64,000 bases of DNA from Thalassorhabdus alkalitolerans (GTDB lineage: Bacteria > Bacillota > Bacilli > Bacillales > Marinococcaceae), in NCBI RefSeq assembly GCF_042656585.1, contig NZ_JBHSPG010000009.1; one strand, written 5' to 3'. Numbering within the stretch: position 1 is the first letter of the stretch; each line of letters opens with the position of its first letter. The notes below the pieces were generated by a model, which worked only from the letters and a program-made list of their open reading frames with translations, was not told the DNA's origin and ran no database searches. The position numbers were made by a program, and so were the translations under genes. Below are positions 16,181 through 25,426 of the stretch, one piece after another.

Positions 16181-17896
16181 ATGAGAAAGGTTTTTTCATT
16201 TATGAAGCCATACCGGCTGGCAGCTTTTGTTGCTTTGCTGTTAATGCTTATAGAACTTGGGGTTGAATTGGTACAGCCTTTTTTAATTTCACGAATTATT
16301 GATGATGGCATTATGGAAGGGGATCTTTCTGTTGTTCTTCAATGGGGAGGGGTCATGGTGGGCCTTTCTCTAGTTGCTTTTACTGCAGGTATTATCAACT
16401 CCTTTTACGCCGCTCATGTCAGCCAGAGTACTGGACATGACATTCGTAAAGCCATATATACAAAAGTCCAATCCTTTTCATTTTCTACGTTTAGCCTTTT
16501 TCCAACCTCTTCCCTGGTGACAAGAATGACCAACGATATTACTCAATTGCAAAATGTAATATTTATGTGTCTTCGAATCATGCTGCGAGCTCCTTTGTTA
16601 GTACTCGGAAGCATAACTATGATTTTTATTGTAAATGCTCAATTAGGGATAATCTTTGCAATTACTGTTCCTATACTTCTTATATTTTTAATAGGAGTCA
16701 TGAAAAAAGCGGGGTCACTATTTAAAATAGTCCAGGAACGATTGGATAAAGTCAACAATGTAATGTATGAAAGTTTAGCGGGGATCAGGGTCATTAAAGC
16801 GTTTTTACGGAGAACACATGAGATTAATCGATTTATACACGCCAGTGACGAACTTCGGGCGAAGGTAATTAAAGCCCTTCGCCTGACAGAAATCGCCATG
16901 CCCGTCATTCTTCTGCTTATCAATGGCAGTGTCTTGTTTGTCCTATGGTATGGAACAATTGAGGTGAATGCCGGAGGGGCTACGGTAGGGGAGGTTGTTG
17001 CCATTGTTAATTACGCGGCTAGAATGACAGGAGCCCTTTCTATTTTTACGATGATTATTATGATGTTTTCACGAGCCCGGGCATCAGCAAGCCGAGTTGC
17101 GGAAGTATTGGAATCTGAAAAAAATGAGGTAGAAACCGGTAAGGACGAGCCTACGGAAATCGGCCGTGGAGAAATAGAGTTTCAACAAGTTTCCTTTCGT
17201 TATCCTGAAAGCAGGGATTCCGTGTTGGAGAACCTTTCCTTTGTGATCAAAGGAGGGGAAAAGGCTGCCATTTTAGGAGCCACAGGTTCAGGGAAAACCT
17301 CCTTGTTCCAGTTGATTCCCAGGTTATATGAACCAGAACAAGGCTCTGTACTTATAGATGGAAAAGACATAAGGCAAATGGATTCGTCCCTTTTAAGGAA
17401 TAACATAGGGTATGTTCCTCAGGAGGCCCTCCTTTTTACCGGGACGATTAAAGAAAATATTGCATGGGGCAAAGAAAATGCTTCTTTGGAAGAAATTAAG
17501 GAAGCGGCAAGGAAAGCTCAAATACATGAAACGATATTATCCCTGCCACATCAATACGACACCATCTTAGGTCAAAAGGGTGTTAATTTATCAGGCGGCC
17601 AAAAGCAGCGCCTTTCCATAGCAAGAGCTCTTATTAGAAAGCCTAGAATTCTGTTGCTCGATGATAGTACGAGTGCCTTGGATGTGAAAACGGAGATGAA
17701 GCTGTTGCAAGAGCTGGATGACTTATCATGTACAGTGTTAATGATCACTCAGAAAATAAGCACTACCATGGAGGCTGACACGATTTTACTTCTTGATGAA
17801 GGACAGCTGACTGCCAAAGGAACGCATGAAGAATTAATGAGTATGTCTTCTTTATATTATCGTATAAACAAGTCCCAGGCGGGAAAGGAGGCTTAG
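16181..17896 (+). CDS. ABC exporter half-transporter with degenerate ATPase site
   Basis: A 571-residue permease-ATPase fusion: six membrane helices (about residues 10-300) and a C-terminal ATPase. The Walker A (GATGSGKTS) and the signature LSGGQ are intact, but the Walker B glutamate is aspartate (LLLDDSTSALD) and the switch histidine is glutamine (MITQKIS). It is therefore the subunit that carries the inactive ATP site in a heterodimer. ATG 16181 (GAAGGTGG upstream) is preferred over 16139. Its partner starts 3 bases after its stop. YfiB/YheI-like exporters of Bacillus have this pattern and export drugs or peptides; the substrate is unknown. Confidence 0.9.
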   Translation: MRKVFSFMKPYRLAAFVALLLMLIELGVELVQPFLISRIIDDGIMEGDLSVVLQWGGVMVGLSLVAFTAGIINSFYAAHVSQSTGHDIRKAIYTKVQSFSFSTFSLFPTSSLVTRMTNDITQLQNVIFMCLRIMLRAPLLVLGSITMIFIVNAQLGIIFAITVPILLIFLIGVMKKAGSLFKIVQERLDKVNNVMYESLAGIRVIKAFLRRTHEINRFIHASDELRAKVIKALRLTEIAMPVILLLINGSVLFVLWYGTIEVNAGGATVGEVVAIVNYAARMTGALSIFTMIIMMFSRARASASRVAEVLESEKNEVETGKDEPTEIGRGEIEFQQVSFRYPESRDSVLENLSFVIKGGEKAAILGATGSGKTSLFQLIPRLYEPEQGSVLIDGKDIRQMDSSLLRNNIGYVPQEALLFTGTIKENIAWGKENASLEEIKEAARKAQIHETILSLPHQYDTILGQKGVNLSGGQKQRLSIARALIRKPRILLLDDSTSALDVKTEMKLLQELDDLSCTVLMITQKISTTMEADTILLLDEGQLTAKGTHEELMSMSSLYYRINKSQAGKEA

Positions 17897-17899
17897 CAC

Positions 17900-19732
17900 A
17901 TGTTTTCTAAACTTAAGGAGCCTTTTTCATACGAAAAACGAGCACTTAGCCATGGTAATAAAAATGCTTTAGTAAAGAAGCGTCCTCAAGCTGATAATTG
18001 GAAAGATACGTTAAAAAGAATCTGGTTATATCTCTCTTACCGGAAAGGGAAGCTTTTTTTCGTATTATTTCTTGTATTGCTAAGTTCTGCTTTTGCACTT
18101 CTGGGGCCATTTATGATTGGAATGGCTATTGACAATTATGTGGTTACAGGTGACCTGGGGGCTTTACGTTCTTTCCTTATTGGCCTTGTTTTTGTCTACC
18201 TCATCCATTCGGGCTCACTCCTTCTTCAAAACTTTTTAATGGCAGGGATTGCCCAGCAGACAGTATATACAATGAGAACCGACTTGTTCACTCATCTTCA
18301 CAGCCTCCCTATCCCTTTCTTTGACAAAAAACAGCACGGTGAGTTGATGAGCAGGGTTACCAATGATATGGAAAATGTAAGTAACACTCTTAATAGCTCA
18401 GTCATTCAAATTTTTTCAAGCCTGCTAACACTTTTAGGCACAATTAGTGTCATGCTATGGCTTAGTCCCCTTCTGACTTTGATTACCCTGCTCATTGTAC
18501 CGGCAATGGTATCCGGGATGAAATGGATCACGAAACGGACAGGAAGGTTATTTAAAGAGCAGCAACGTGATCTTGGGGATGTGAATGGGTATATTGAAGA
18601 AACCATGTCCGGGCATAGCATCGTAAAGACTTTTTCTCTTGAAAAACGAGTGATTGATTCATTTGTGGAGAAAAACGGGCGTTTACGCCAGTCTGGTTTC
18701 TGGGCTCAAACGATTTCCGGCTTTATTCCAAAGCTGATGAATATGCTGAATAATCTCAGCTTTGCCGTCATTGCAGGGGTGGGAGGTATTCTTGCTTTGC
18801 AGGGTGTGATAACCATCGGGGTAATCGTAATTTTTGCAGAATATGCAAGACAGTTTACCCGGCCACTAAATGACCTTGCAAACCAAGTAAACACCCTTTT
18901 ATCTGCAATTGCAGGGGCGGAGCGTGTTTTTGAAGTGATGGATGAAAAAGATGAAAGAAGTGATGAAAAAGAGGCGGCAGTATTGTCAGAAGTGAAAGGG
19001 GAGATTACCTTTTCAAACGTATCCTTTGCTTATGAAAGGGATGAACAGACGCTGACTGAGGTTACCTTTACCGCTCATGCAGGTGAGACTATAGCATTTG
19101 TCGGGCCGACAGGAGCCGGAAAGACAACAATAATAAATCTGTTATCTCGCTTTTATGATCCAGACAAAGGGGAAATTCAGTTGGATGGCCGGAATATGGC
19201 TCACATAAAAAGAGAAAACGTGAGAAGCCATATGGCGTTTGTATTACAGGATTCTTTTTTGTTTCAAGGGACCATCAGGGAAAATATACGGTATGGAAAC
19301 CTTTCTGCTTCAGATGAAGAGGTGGAACGAGCCGCCAGACTTGCTAACGCTGATGGATTCATACAGAAGTTTCCTGAGAAATATGAGACAACATTAAAAC
19401 AAAACGGTCAGGGCATCAGTCAGGGGCAGAAACAGTTACTCTCTATTGCCAGGGCGATTTTGGCAGACCCAGCCATTTTAATTTTGGATGAAGCGACGAG
19501 CAGCATAGATACTGTCACTGAAATCAAAATACAAGAAGCACTGCAAAGGCTGATGAAGGGACGAACCAGCTTTGTCATCGCCCACCGCTTAAATACAATC
19601 AGGCAGGCGGACCAGATTATTGTGCTTCAACATGGAAAAATAACAGAAAAAGGTTCACACGAAGAATTAATGAATAATAAAGGTTTTTATGCTGAGCTGC
19701 AGGCAGGGCAGACAAAGGAACAAGCAGTCTAG
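17900..19732 (+). CDS. ABC exporter half-transporter with catalytic ATPase site
   Basis: A 610-residue partner of the preceding protein. An N-terminal extension of about 45 residues precedes six membrane helices; the ATPase has Walker A GPTGAGKTT, Walker B LILDEATSSID with the catalytic glutamate, and the switch histidine in VIAHRLN, but a degenerate signature (ISQGQ). The two subunits together thus form one complete and one degenerate ATP site, the asymmetry known from heterodimeric exporters such as BmrCD and TM287/288. AAAGGAGG overlaps the end of the upstream gene. Confidence 0.92.
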   Translation: MFSKLKEPFSYEKRALSHGNKNALVKKRPQADNWKDTLKRIWLYLSYRKGKLFFVLFLVLLSSAFALLGPFMIGMAIDNYVVTGDLGALRSFLIGLVFVYLIHSGSLLLQNFLMAGIAQQTVYTMRTDLFTHLHSLPIPFFDKKQHGELMSRVTNDMENVSNTLNSSVIQIFSSLLTLLGTISVMLWLSPLLTLITLLIVPAMVSGMKWITKRTGRLFKEQQRDLGDVNGYIEETMSGHSIVKTFSLEKRVIDSFVEKNGRLRQSGFWAQTISGFIPKLMNMLNNLSFAVIAGVGGILALQGVITIGVIVIFAEYARQFTRPLNDLANQVNTLLSAIAGAERVFEVMDEKDERSDEKEAAVLSEVKGEITFSNVSFAYERDEQTLTEVTFTAHAGETIAFVGPTGAGKTTIINLLSRFYDPDKGEIQLDGRNMAHIKRENVRSHMAFVLQDSFLFQGTIRENIRYGNLSASDEEVERAARLANADGFIQKFPEKYETTLKQNGQGISQGQKQLLSIARAILADPAILILDEATSSIDTVTEIKIQEALQRLMKGRTSFVIAHRLNTIRQADQIIVLQHGKITEKGSHEELMNNKGFYAELQAGQTKEQAV

Positions 19733-19794
19733 TATGATTTCTTATTCGTATCCGATCACCCTCCTTCATATCTTTAAAGGAGGAGGATGATAGT

Positions 19795-20694
19795 GTGAGA
19801 GAATGGGAGTCAACATTAACAGAACATAGTGATCAACTGTTAGCTTACATGGTAGCTGGGGATACAAAAAGACAAAAAACATTGATAAGCAAATTAGAAA
19901 ATCAAGAACTTGCAGCCCTGAAAAGGGGAGAGGAGCGCAACAGCAAGAGAAAGGCTGAACGAGTAAAAGGCAGCGGTGAGATTCTTCCTTACAGAGTATT
20001 TTCAAAGAGCGGGGAGAAGGCTGTAGATTATTTGTTTGTGACTTCATTTCTCATTCGTTTAAAGAAAGATTTTTACATGGAAGAAATCATGCAAAAAAGA
20101 AGAGCCACTTTTGATGGGAAGAAACTGCTGGAAGATAAAATTATTAGTGTACCTTATTTGTTTGAAAATAATGATTCTCCTTCCCGTTTTTTTTCACAAG
20201 AGAGACGCTCCTTTCAGTATGATCGAAGAGAAGCAATTCGCTATGCTGAACGATGGTGGAATGATTACAATCCTCAATATGAAAAATTCACGGATAATTG
20301 TACAAATTTTATTTCCCAATGTTTACGAGCTGGGAATGCTCCTATGAGAGGGTACCCTAACCGGTCACAAGGCTGGTGGTATCAAAATAACAACTGGAGT
20401 TACAGCTGGTCTGTGGCTCATTCAATGAGGTGGTACTTAAGCGGGTCAACCCAGGGTTTGTCAGCTTCTGAGGCAGAGAGGGCAGAAGACCTCGAGGCTG
20501 GAGATGTGATTTGTTATGATTTTAATGGGGATGGGCGCTGGCAGCATACAACCATTGTTACGGCTAAAGATGCAAATAATGAACCGCTGGTAAATGCCCA
20601 GACAACAAACAGCAGAATGAGATACTGGGCATATGAGGATTCAACAGCCTGGACGCCTAACGTAAAATATAAGTTTTTCCGCATCGGGGTGTGA
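19795..20694 (+). CDS. yhbB: Putative amidase (Amidase_6, YhbB-like)
   Basis: A 299-residue protein starting at GTG with AAAGGAGGAGG upstream. The N-terminal half is charged and helical with no clear signal peptide. The C-terminal half (about 135-299) is the Amidase_6 domain: AERWWNDYNP, then FTDNCTNFISQCLRAG with the presumed catalytic cysteine, and GRWQHTTIV with the presumed histidine, in the order expected for a papain-like NlpC/CHAP-type fold. In B. subtilis the homologous yhbB lies between queG and trmL, as here. A cell-wall substrate is likely but unproven. Confidence 0.85.
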   Translation: MREWESTLTEHSDQLLAYMVAGDTKRQKTLISKLENQELAALKRGEERNSKRKAERVKGSGEILPYRVFSKSGEKAVDYLFVTSFLIRLKKDFYMEEIMQKRRATFDGKKLLEDKIISVPYLFENNDSPSRFFSQERRSFQYDRREAIRYAERWWNDYNPQYEKFTDNCTNFISQCLRAGNAPMRGYPNRSQGWWYQNNNWSYSWSVAHSMRWYLSGSTQGLSASEAERAEDLEAGDVICYDFNGDGRWQHTTIVTAKDANNEPLVNAQTTNSRMRYWAYEDSTAWTPNVKYKFFRIGV

Positions 20695-20806
20695 CACTGT
20701 CAGCCCTTTTCTTGTGTCTTTTTTAAGTACTGAGCGGGGAATAGGAAGGGACGGAGTAATATGATATAATATCCCATGTTATTGAAGAAACGAGGTGCAA
20801 ATAGCG

Positions 20807-21280
20807 ATGGCAATCCATGTCGTTTTATATCAGCCAGAAATTCCTGCCAACACCGGCAATATTGCAAGAACCTGCGCGGGGACTAATACGTCTCTTCATT
20901 TAATCAGACCATTAGGGTTTTCTACCGATGATAAAATGTTAAAAAGAGCAGGTTGTGATTATTGGCCGAATGTTAAGATTAATTATTATGATGCTATTGA
21001 AGAATTGCTTGAAAGCTATCCGGAAGGAAATTTTTTCTTTGTGGAAACTATTGGGACAAAAACATACAGTGACTTTGACTATACTGATCCAGCAGAGGAT
21101 TATTTTTTTGTCTTTGGAAAGGAAACGACAGGACTTCCTGGTGAAATCACAGATAAGTATAAAGAACAATGTCTTCGTATTCCCCAGACAGATAAAGTAA
21201 GGTCATTAAACCTTTCGAATACGGCCGCTATTTTAGTGTATGAGGCAATGCGCCAGCAAGGGTTTAAAGGGTTGTCTTAA
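20807..21280 (+). CDS. trmL: tRNA (cytidine(34)-2'-O)-methyltransferase TrmL
   Basis: A 157-residue SPOUT methyltransferase that methylates the wobble ribose of tRNA-Leu. Motifs: N-terminal VLYQPEIPANTGNIARTC, central FVFGKETTGLP and the C-terminal knot IPQTDKVRSLNLSNTAAI. ATG 20807 with GAGGTG nine bases upstream is preferred; the in-frame GTG at 20795 is part of that ribosome binding site. TATAAT at 20765 is a likely -10. B. subtilis calls this gene cspR. Confidence 0.95.
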   Translation: MAIHVVLYQPEIPANTGNIARTCAGTNTSLHLIRPLGFSTDDKMLKRAGCDYWPNVKINYYDAIEELLESYPEGNFFFVETIGTKTYSDFDYTDPAEDYFFVFGKETTGLPGEITDKYKEQCLRIPQTDKVRSLNLSNTAAILVYEAMRQQGFKGLS

Positions 21281-21283
21281 AAT

Positions 21284-21320
21284 AAAAAAGGAGCTTTTTT
21301 GAGGAAAAAAGCTCCTTTTT
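21284..21320. terminator. Bidirectional terminator
   Basis: AAAAAGGAGC ... GCTCCTTTTT stem with A-run and T-run, serving trmL and the convergent small membrane-peptide gene. Confidence 0.85.
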
Positions 21321-21338
21321 CTTAATTCTTATTCATAC

Positions 21339-21428
21339 TCACTGGCTGTGTGGCTTCTCTTCTACACCTGCTGTCAGGATGGAAACGAGGAACGCTACAC
21401 AAACACCAAGAATTAAGACTAGTCCCAT
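21339..21428 (-). CDS. 29-residue membrane peptide
   Basis: A tiny gene with AAAGGAGG seven bases before its ATG. The product begins MGLVLILGVCVAFLVSIL, one membrane helix, and ends in a short charged tail (EEKPHSQ). On the same strand a clean promoter lies upstream: TTCACA and TATAAT 17 bases apart. This combination makes it a credible gene. Function unknown; many bacterial peptides of this type sit beside a larger membrane protein, but none is adjacent here. Confidence 0.7.
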   Translation of the reverse strand: MGLVLILGVCVAFLVSILTAGVEEKPHSQ

Positions 21429-21470
21429 TGTGAAAGCCTCCTTTGTTGGTGGATGGATAGTCTAACCTAT

Positions 21471-21499
21471 ATTATAGACGAAAATACAATCAATGTGAA
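21471..21499 (-). promoter_or_regulatory. Sigma-A promoter of the 29-residue peptide gene
   Basis: On the minus strand TTCACA (21499-21494) and TATAAT (21476-21471) are separated by 17 bases. Confidence 0.65.
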
Positions 21500-21578
21500 T
21501 GTTCAATGCTTTCGATTTTGTGGCAATTCAAATCCCATGTATAATAAAGGTATGATACATATTTAGGAGGGATAGCAA

Positions 21579-21884
21579 ATGTACGTAGTTATGAATGAGC
21601 TTCACGTGCCTAAAGAAGCAAAGGATGCAATGAAGGGGCGTTTTGCCCAAAGTGCTGAAAACATGAAGAAGGTTCCTGGATGTCTTGAATATTTATTCCT
21701 CGATAATGAAAACCCGGATGGGAAGCTGGTTGTGTTTACGAAATGGGAGACAAAAGAGCATTTCGAGGATTGGAAAAACAGCGATGCCTTTAAGAATGCC
21801 CACAAAGAAAAAAGAGAGTCTAAAGAAAAAAGCCCGGCTTCAGGCAGTGAACTGAATGCTTATGAGGTTGTTTACCAGACGTGA
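21579..21884 (+). CDS. Antibiotic biosynthesis monooxygenase family, HmoA-like heme-degrading enzyme
   Basis: A 101-residue ferredoxin-like-fold protein. VPKEAKDAMKGRFAQ, the PGCLEYLFLDN loop and the VVFTKWETKEHFEDWKNSDAF block are as in the IsdG/HmoA subgroup that opens heme to release iron; the NxxW/H set needed for heme binding is only partly visible, so the heme role is inference. GGAGGG precedes the ATG. It is a single-gene unit with TATAAT at 21540-21545 and its own terminator. No clear Fur box was seen. Confidence 0.8.
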   Translation: MYVVMNELHVPKEAKDAMKGRFAQSAENMKKVPGCLEYLFLDNENPDGKLVVFTKWETKEHFEDWKNSDAFKNAHKEKRESKEKSPASGSELNAYEVVYQT

Positions 21885-21892
21885 GAATAGGA

Positions 21893-21924
21893 AGATCAAC
21901 AGAAAAATCTGTTGATCTTTTTTT
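21893..21924 (+). terminator. Terminator behind the monooxygenase gene
   Basis: GATCAACAGA pairs with TCTGTTGATC, followed by eight T. Confidence 0.88.
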
Positions 21925-21980
21925 TATGCTTGCTATGATTAGAAAGAGTATACTAATATAGAATTCTTTAGGAGTCATCA

Positions 21981-22538
21981 ATGAAAAATACATATATCAC
22001 AAGCCACTTTCCTTTGTTTTCAATCCTGTTGTTCAGCTGCTCACTTGCCATATATACGGAAGGCCTCATCACAGGATGGTTAAATGAGATCGGGCTGTAC
22101 AGAGGAATGATGGAATTCTTCTCTGAAGCAGGAATCAAAGGCACACTTCTCTTTTTATTTCTTTTGTTTTATTTTATGGTCTTTTCAGCGTTGAAATTAA
22201 TCTCCGATACACTTATTCAGCTGTCTCTATTATTTTTTTCAAACGATCAGGAAGGGGAGGACCTTTACAAAATTAGAAAGGGTTCCTGGATTTTTCTCAT
22301 TGCAAGTGGCCTATCACTGTTTTTCATAGCTATACCGGAAGCCATTATCATGTTATTTATTTCAGCTTCAGTTATTTACTTTACTTTTTTTGTGTATAAA
22401 ATCAGCGGTTCCCTTTCTTTTAGTCGAATGACAGGGGTCATCTTCTTCCATCTTATGTTCTGGTCCTCATTTAGCTTGGTTGTTATATACACCTGCACTG
22501 TTTTATATAATAGTTTTATCGCAAGCCTGCCGATATGA
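21981..22538 (+). CDS. YufK-like (DUF5366) membrane protein
   Basis: A 185-residue protein with about five membrane helices. Its length, the start MKNTYITSHFPLFSILLFS and the loop SALKLISDTLIQLSLLFFS followed by GEDLYKIRKGSW agree with what I recall of B. subtilis YufK. Function unknown. AGGAG lies eight bases before the ATG. It is monocistronic. Confidence 0.75.
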   Translation: MKNTYITSHFPLFSILLFSCSLAIYTEGLITGWLNEIGLYRGMMEFFSEAGIKGTLLFLFLLFYFMVFSALKLISDTLIQLSLLFFSNDQEGEDLYKIRKGSWIFLIASGLSLFFIAIPEAIIMLFISASVIYFTFFVYKISGSLSFSRMTGVIFFHLMFWSSFSLVVIYTCTVLYNSFIASLPI

Positions 22539-22856
22539 CGTCTAAGAGGCCGGGACCAATTTTCCCGCAGGCGTCTCGTAATTTTGAACAATTAAAGACA
22601 GACCTTCAGGTTCTAACATTGTGTATGAAAAATGGGTACCTTCCGATAAAGTTACATCACCTCAACAAAACGCTCGCCGTAGATCTCGTTTGTTTCTGTT
22701 TCCGAAAGCACTCCCGGCGGTGACTTAAGAAAGTATATCGCCTGGACGCATAACCAGAAAGGCTTGATCCAAATATAAGGCACCAATTATCAAGAGAAGA
22801 TAATTGGTGCCTAATTTACTTAAATGAAACAGCTTTGTCCTAGCCTCATGTAATTA
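22539..22856. other. Intergenic stretch
   Basis: No gene is visible. The end holds a strong 15-bp hairpin (22777-22814, AGGCACCAATTATC with GATAATTGGTGCCT) that can terminate transcription from both sides. Confidence 0.6.
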
Positions 22857-23996
22857 TTACATTTGTAGCTTAATGATGGCAGCAATATTTCGCGAGAGGT
22901 CTTCTAAGTAATGTTTTCCGTGCTTCATCGCATCGTCCAGTGATACAGGGCCAGGCACGAGGCTGAATGCAGCATCAATTCCACGCTCTAACACTGGTTC
23001 ATATCCGTGCTCAAGCTTGCCACACAAAGCTACAACATAACAACCATGTTTCTTTGCGGCTTGTGCTACTCCTATTGGAGTTTTTCCGTATATGGTCTGG
23101 CTGTCAATTTTCCCTTCTCCTGTGATCACTAAATCGGCGTCTTTCACTCTATCATGAAAGGAGGTTTCTTGGAGAGCAATGGTCACACCAGACTCTAACT
23201 CTGCCTGAAGACATGCAAGCAGACCAGCTCCTAAGCCCCCTGCAGCCCCGGCACCTGGAATGTCTGAAACAGGCTTACCAGTGCTGGTTTCCAGTATCAT
23301 TCCAAAATTCTTTAAAGCTTCATCCAGTTCTTCTACCATTTCTCCTGTGGCTCCCTTTTGAGGGCCGTAGACAGCACTAGCTCCTTTTGGACCAGTCAAA
23401 GGGTTGGTTACATCACAAGCCACAGTAATGTTAACATGTTTTAATCTTGGATCCAGACCTTCCAAATCAAGGCGACTAAGCTCCTTTAAAGCAGCTCCTC
23501 CTTCTTCGATCTCATTGTCTTTATGATCCAGCAGCTTTCCGCCCAGGGCCTTGATCATCCCGGCTCCGCCATCATTTGTAGCACTGCCTCCAATTCCAAT
23601 AATAATTTTAGAAACATTATGGTCTAACGCAGCTTTAATTAATTCTCCAGTTCCGTATGTAGAAGCAGTAAGAGGGTTTCTTTCCTCAGCCGGAACAAGT
23701 GAAAGACCTGATGCTTCAGCCATTTCCATAATTGCAGTTTCCTTGTCGCCTGACACAGCATAGGAGGCCATCACTTTTTGTCCCATAGGGCCAGTAACCT
23801 CAGTAGTGTAAATCTTTCCGTTCAGAGCGTCGGCAAGTGATTGCGTTGTCCCTTCACCGCCATCAGCCATAGGGATTTTATCAATGACAATGTCCTTTTC
23901 AAAGACTTGCTGAAACCCTTTTTCAATGGCAGTAGCGGCCTCTTGTGCTGTCATGCATTCTTTGAACGAATCCGGTGCAATGACTACTTTTACCAT
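22857..23996 (-). CDS. glxK: Glycerate kinase (GlxK type)
   Basis: A 379-residue type II glycerate kinase that phosphorylates D-glycerate, feeding it into glycolysis. Diagnostic are the start VIAPDSFKECMTA, PMADGGEGT, the substrate loop IGIGGSATNDGGAGM, and GAGAAGGLGAGL. The ATG at 23996 has AAGGAGTGATCC upstream; a further 22 codons upstream have no site. It lies behind a CdaR-type regulator gene, and a cre-like sequence (24145-24158) lies in the 263-base gap between them. Confidence 0.94.
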   Translation of the reverse strand: MVKVVIAPDSFKECMTAQEAATAIEKGFQQVFEKDIVIDKIPMADGGEGTTQSLADALNGKIYTTEVTGPMGQKVMASYAVSGDKETAIMEMAEASGLSLVPAEERNPLTASTYGTGELIKAALDHNVSKIIIGIGGSATNDGGAGMIKALGGKLLDHKDNEIEEGGAALKELSRLDLEGLDPRLKHVNITVACDVTNPLTGPKGASAVYGPQKGATGEMVEELDEALKNFGMILETSTGKPVSDIPGAGAAGGLGAGLLACLQAELESGVTIALQETSFHDRVKDADLVITGEGKIDSQTIYGKTPIGVAQAAKKHGCYVVALCGKLEHGYEPVLERGIDAAFSLVPGPVSLDDAMKHGKHYLEDLSRNIAAIIKLQM

Positions 23997-24144
23997 GTGG
24001 ATCACTCCTTTTCTAAAATAAGCGAAATACTCCAGATATTGATGGGGAGGTTGAATCAACAAGGCTTTCCTAGGCCATCACTTTAAGTACGATTGGAATT
24101 TCCCTGCTGACATCCCCGTTTATGAGGGGTTTCTCTATCTCTAG

Positions 24145-24158
24145 GGTAACCGTTTACA
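24145..24158 (-). promoter_or_regulatory. cre-like CcpA site upstream of glxK
   Basis: On the minus strand TGTAAACGGTTACC matches the consensus TGWAANCGNTNWCA at 13 of 14 positions. It lies about 150 bases before the glxK start, which fits carbon catabolite repression of glycerate use. Confidence 0.55.
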
Positions 24159-24259
24159 AAGTAACTTTCATTAGGCAACTGAATAGAGAAAAGTGAAAAA
24201 TAAAGGATTTTATCGTGCAGCCGCACAAAAGCGGGCCTTTTTTTAGAAAAGAAATTTAC

Positions 24260-25399
24260 CTACTGCGAGACACTGTTCTCATCGATTAATGCGAATAGCA
24301 GGCTCACTTTAAGATCAAACAGGTCATTGATTAATTTAGGGTTTTTTCCAGTTATGTTTTGTATTTTTTCAAGACGATAGGCAAGGGTGTTCCTATGTAT
24401 ATAAAGTCGTTCTGCCGTTTTCATCATCTCACCGTTTTCCTCAATAAAGGCGAATAAAGTTTTATGCAACTCATCACCGTTTTCATTTAATAAAACCTTT
24501 TGATAATTTTGTATCAAGGGGAAAGATTCTTTAGGGAAATTTTGATAAAATCCATAGCACATGGCCTCTGTATGTAAGGATTCCATTGTCCATACCGTGC
24601 TCCATTTCTTTAAAGCGGCAGCTGTGTTATTGAGCAAACGAGCAACCTCAAAGGAGTGGCGCCATCCTTTATAACCGTACTCAGCAGGCCCGCATGAAGC
24701 TGTTACTCCCTGAAAGGAAGAGGAAGACAGCCAGTGATTTATTTCCTTTCTCGCTGAATCAGCTGCTTTTGTGCTTCCTTTTCTTAAAAAAATTAACTCT
24801 GATGTATATAAGGGAATGAACTCGTCTCCTTCTTCTGCAATATGTTGTTCGAGCCAGCTTTTGAAGGTTCTAGACTGACGAGAGGGTAATGAAAATAAAA
24901 ACACAGTTCCATAAGCATGTATATTAATTCCTAAAGACCGCGCTCTCTCTTCTACAAAGGTGTCATCTGTCTCAGTACCCAGCAATAAATGGGAAAGAGT
25001 ACTTTCTTTGACACTTTTATCACTTTGAATCTCTTGCGCTAAAGCAGCGTGTTCTAATGTTAACTCGGCGCCCATCTGTACCAGCTGGGCAAACCCTCTT
25101 ATTTCTTCGGGTTCACCCGTTAAACCGATGACACCGACGATGGTCCCCTGAAATCTGATTGGAAGATTTATACCCGGGAGAGTACCATCTAATTCATCAA
25201 TTTCTTTTCTGGAAAATTCAATAGCAGTTTGTTTGCGGATGACCTTTTGTGCTCCTTCATGAACCTGGTTCAGGCGTTTTGGTTCACCTGAGCCAATGAT
25301 CCTTCCTTCTCTATCCATGACGTTCACATTACAATCAATAATACCCATTGTCCTTTGGACAATCTCAGAGGCAAGCTCTTTATTTAACATATTATCCAC
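24260..25399 (-). CDS. CdaR-family transcriptional regulator (sugar diacid/glycerate type)
   Basis: A 379-residue activator of the CdaR/PucR class. The N-terminal diacid-recognition domain is seen in IDCNVNVMDREGRIIGSGEP, a middle GGDEF-like region follows, and the C-terminal helix-turn-helix is ETAERLYIHRNTLAYRLEKIQNITG. Such proteins sense glycerate or sugar diacids and activate glycerate kinase genes; the neighbouring glxK is its likely target. GGAAGGTGG precedes the ATG. It starts 27 bases after the PBP gene ends and may share its transcript. Confidence 0.9.
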   Translation of the reverse strand: MDNMLNKELASEIVQRTMGIIDCNVNVMDREGRIIGSGEPKRLNQVHEGAQKVIRKQTAIEFSRKEIDELDGTLPGINLPIRFQGTIVGVIGLTGEPEEIRGFAQLVQMGAELTLEHAALAQEIQSDKSVKESTLSHLLLGTETDDTFVEERARSLGINIHAYGTVFLFSLPSRQSRTFKSWLEQHIAEEGDEFIPLYTSELIFLRKGSTKAADSARKEINHWLSSSSFQGVTASCGPAEYGYKGWRHSFEVARLLNNTAAALKKWSTVWTMESLHTEAMCYGFYQNFPKESFPLIQNYQKVLLNENGDELHKTLFAFIEENGEMMKTAERLYIHRNTLAYRLEKIQNITGKNPKLINDLFDLKVSLLFALIDENSVSQ

Positions 25400-25426
25400 C
25401 TTCCGTTTATAAAAGCCGTAGCGGCT

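Noticed and set aside
24060..24250. Right end of an IS200/IS605-type element, with plus-strand hairpins CCCC-GTTTATGA-GGGG and GCCGC/GCGGG plus T-run
   Set aside because: No transposase or tnpB remnant lies beside it and I cannot match the end to a known element; only a search would decide.
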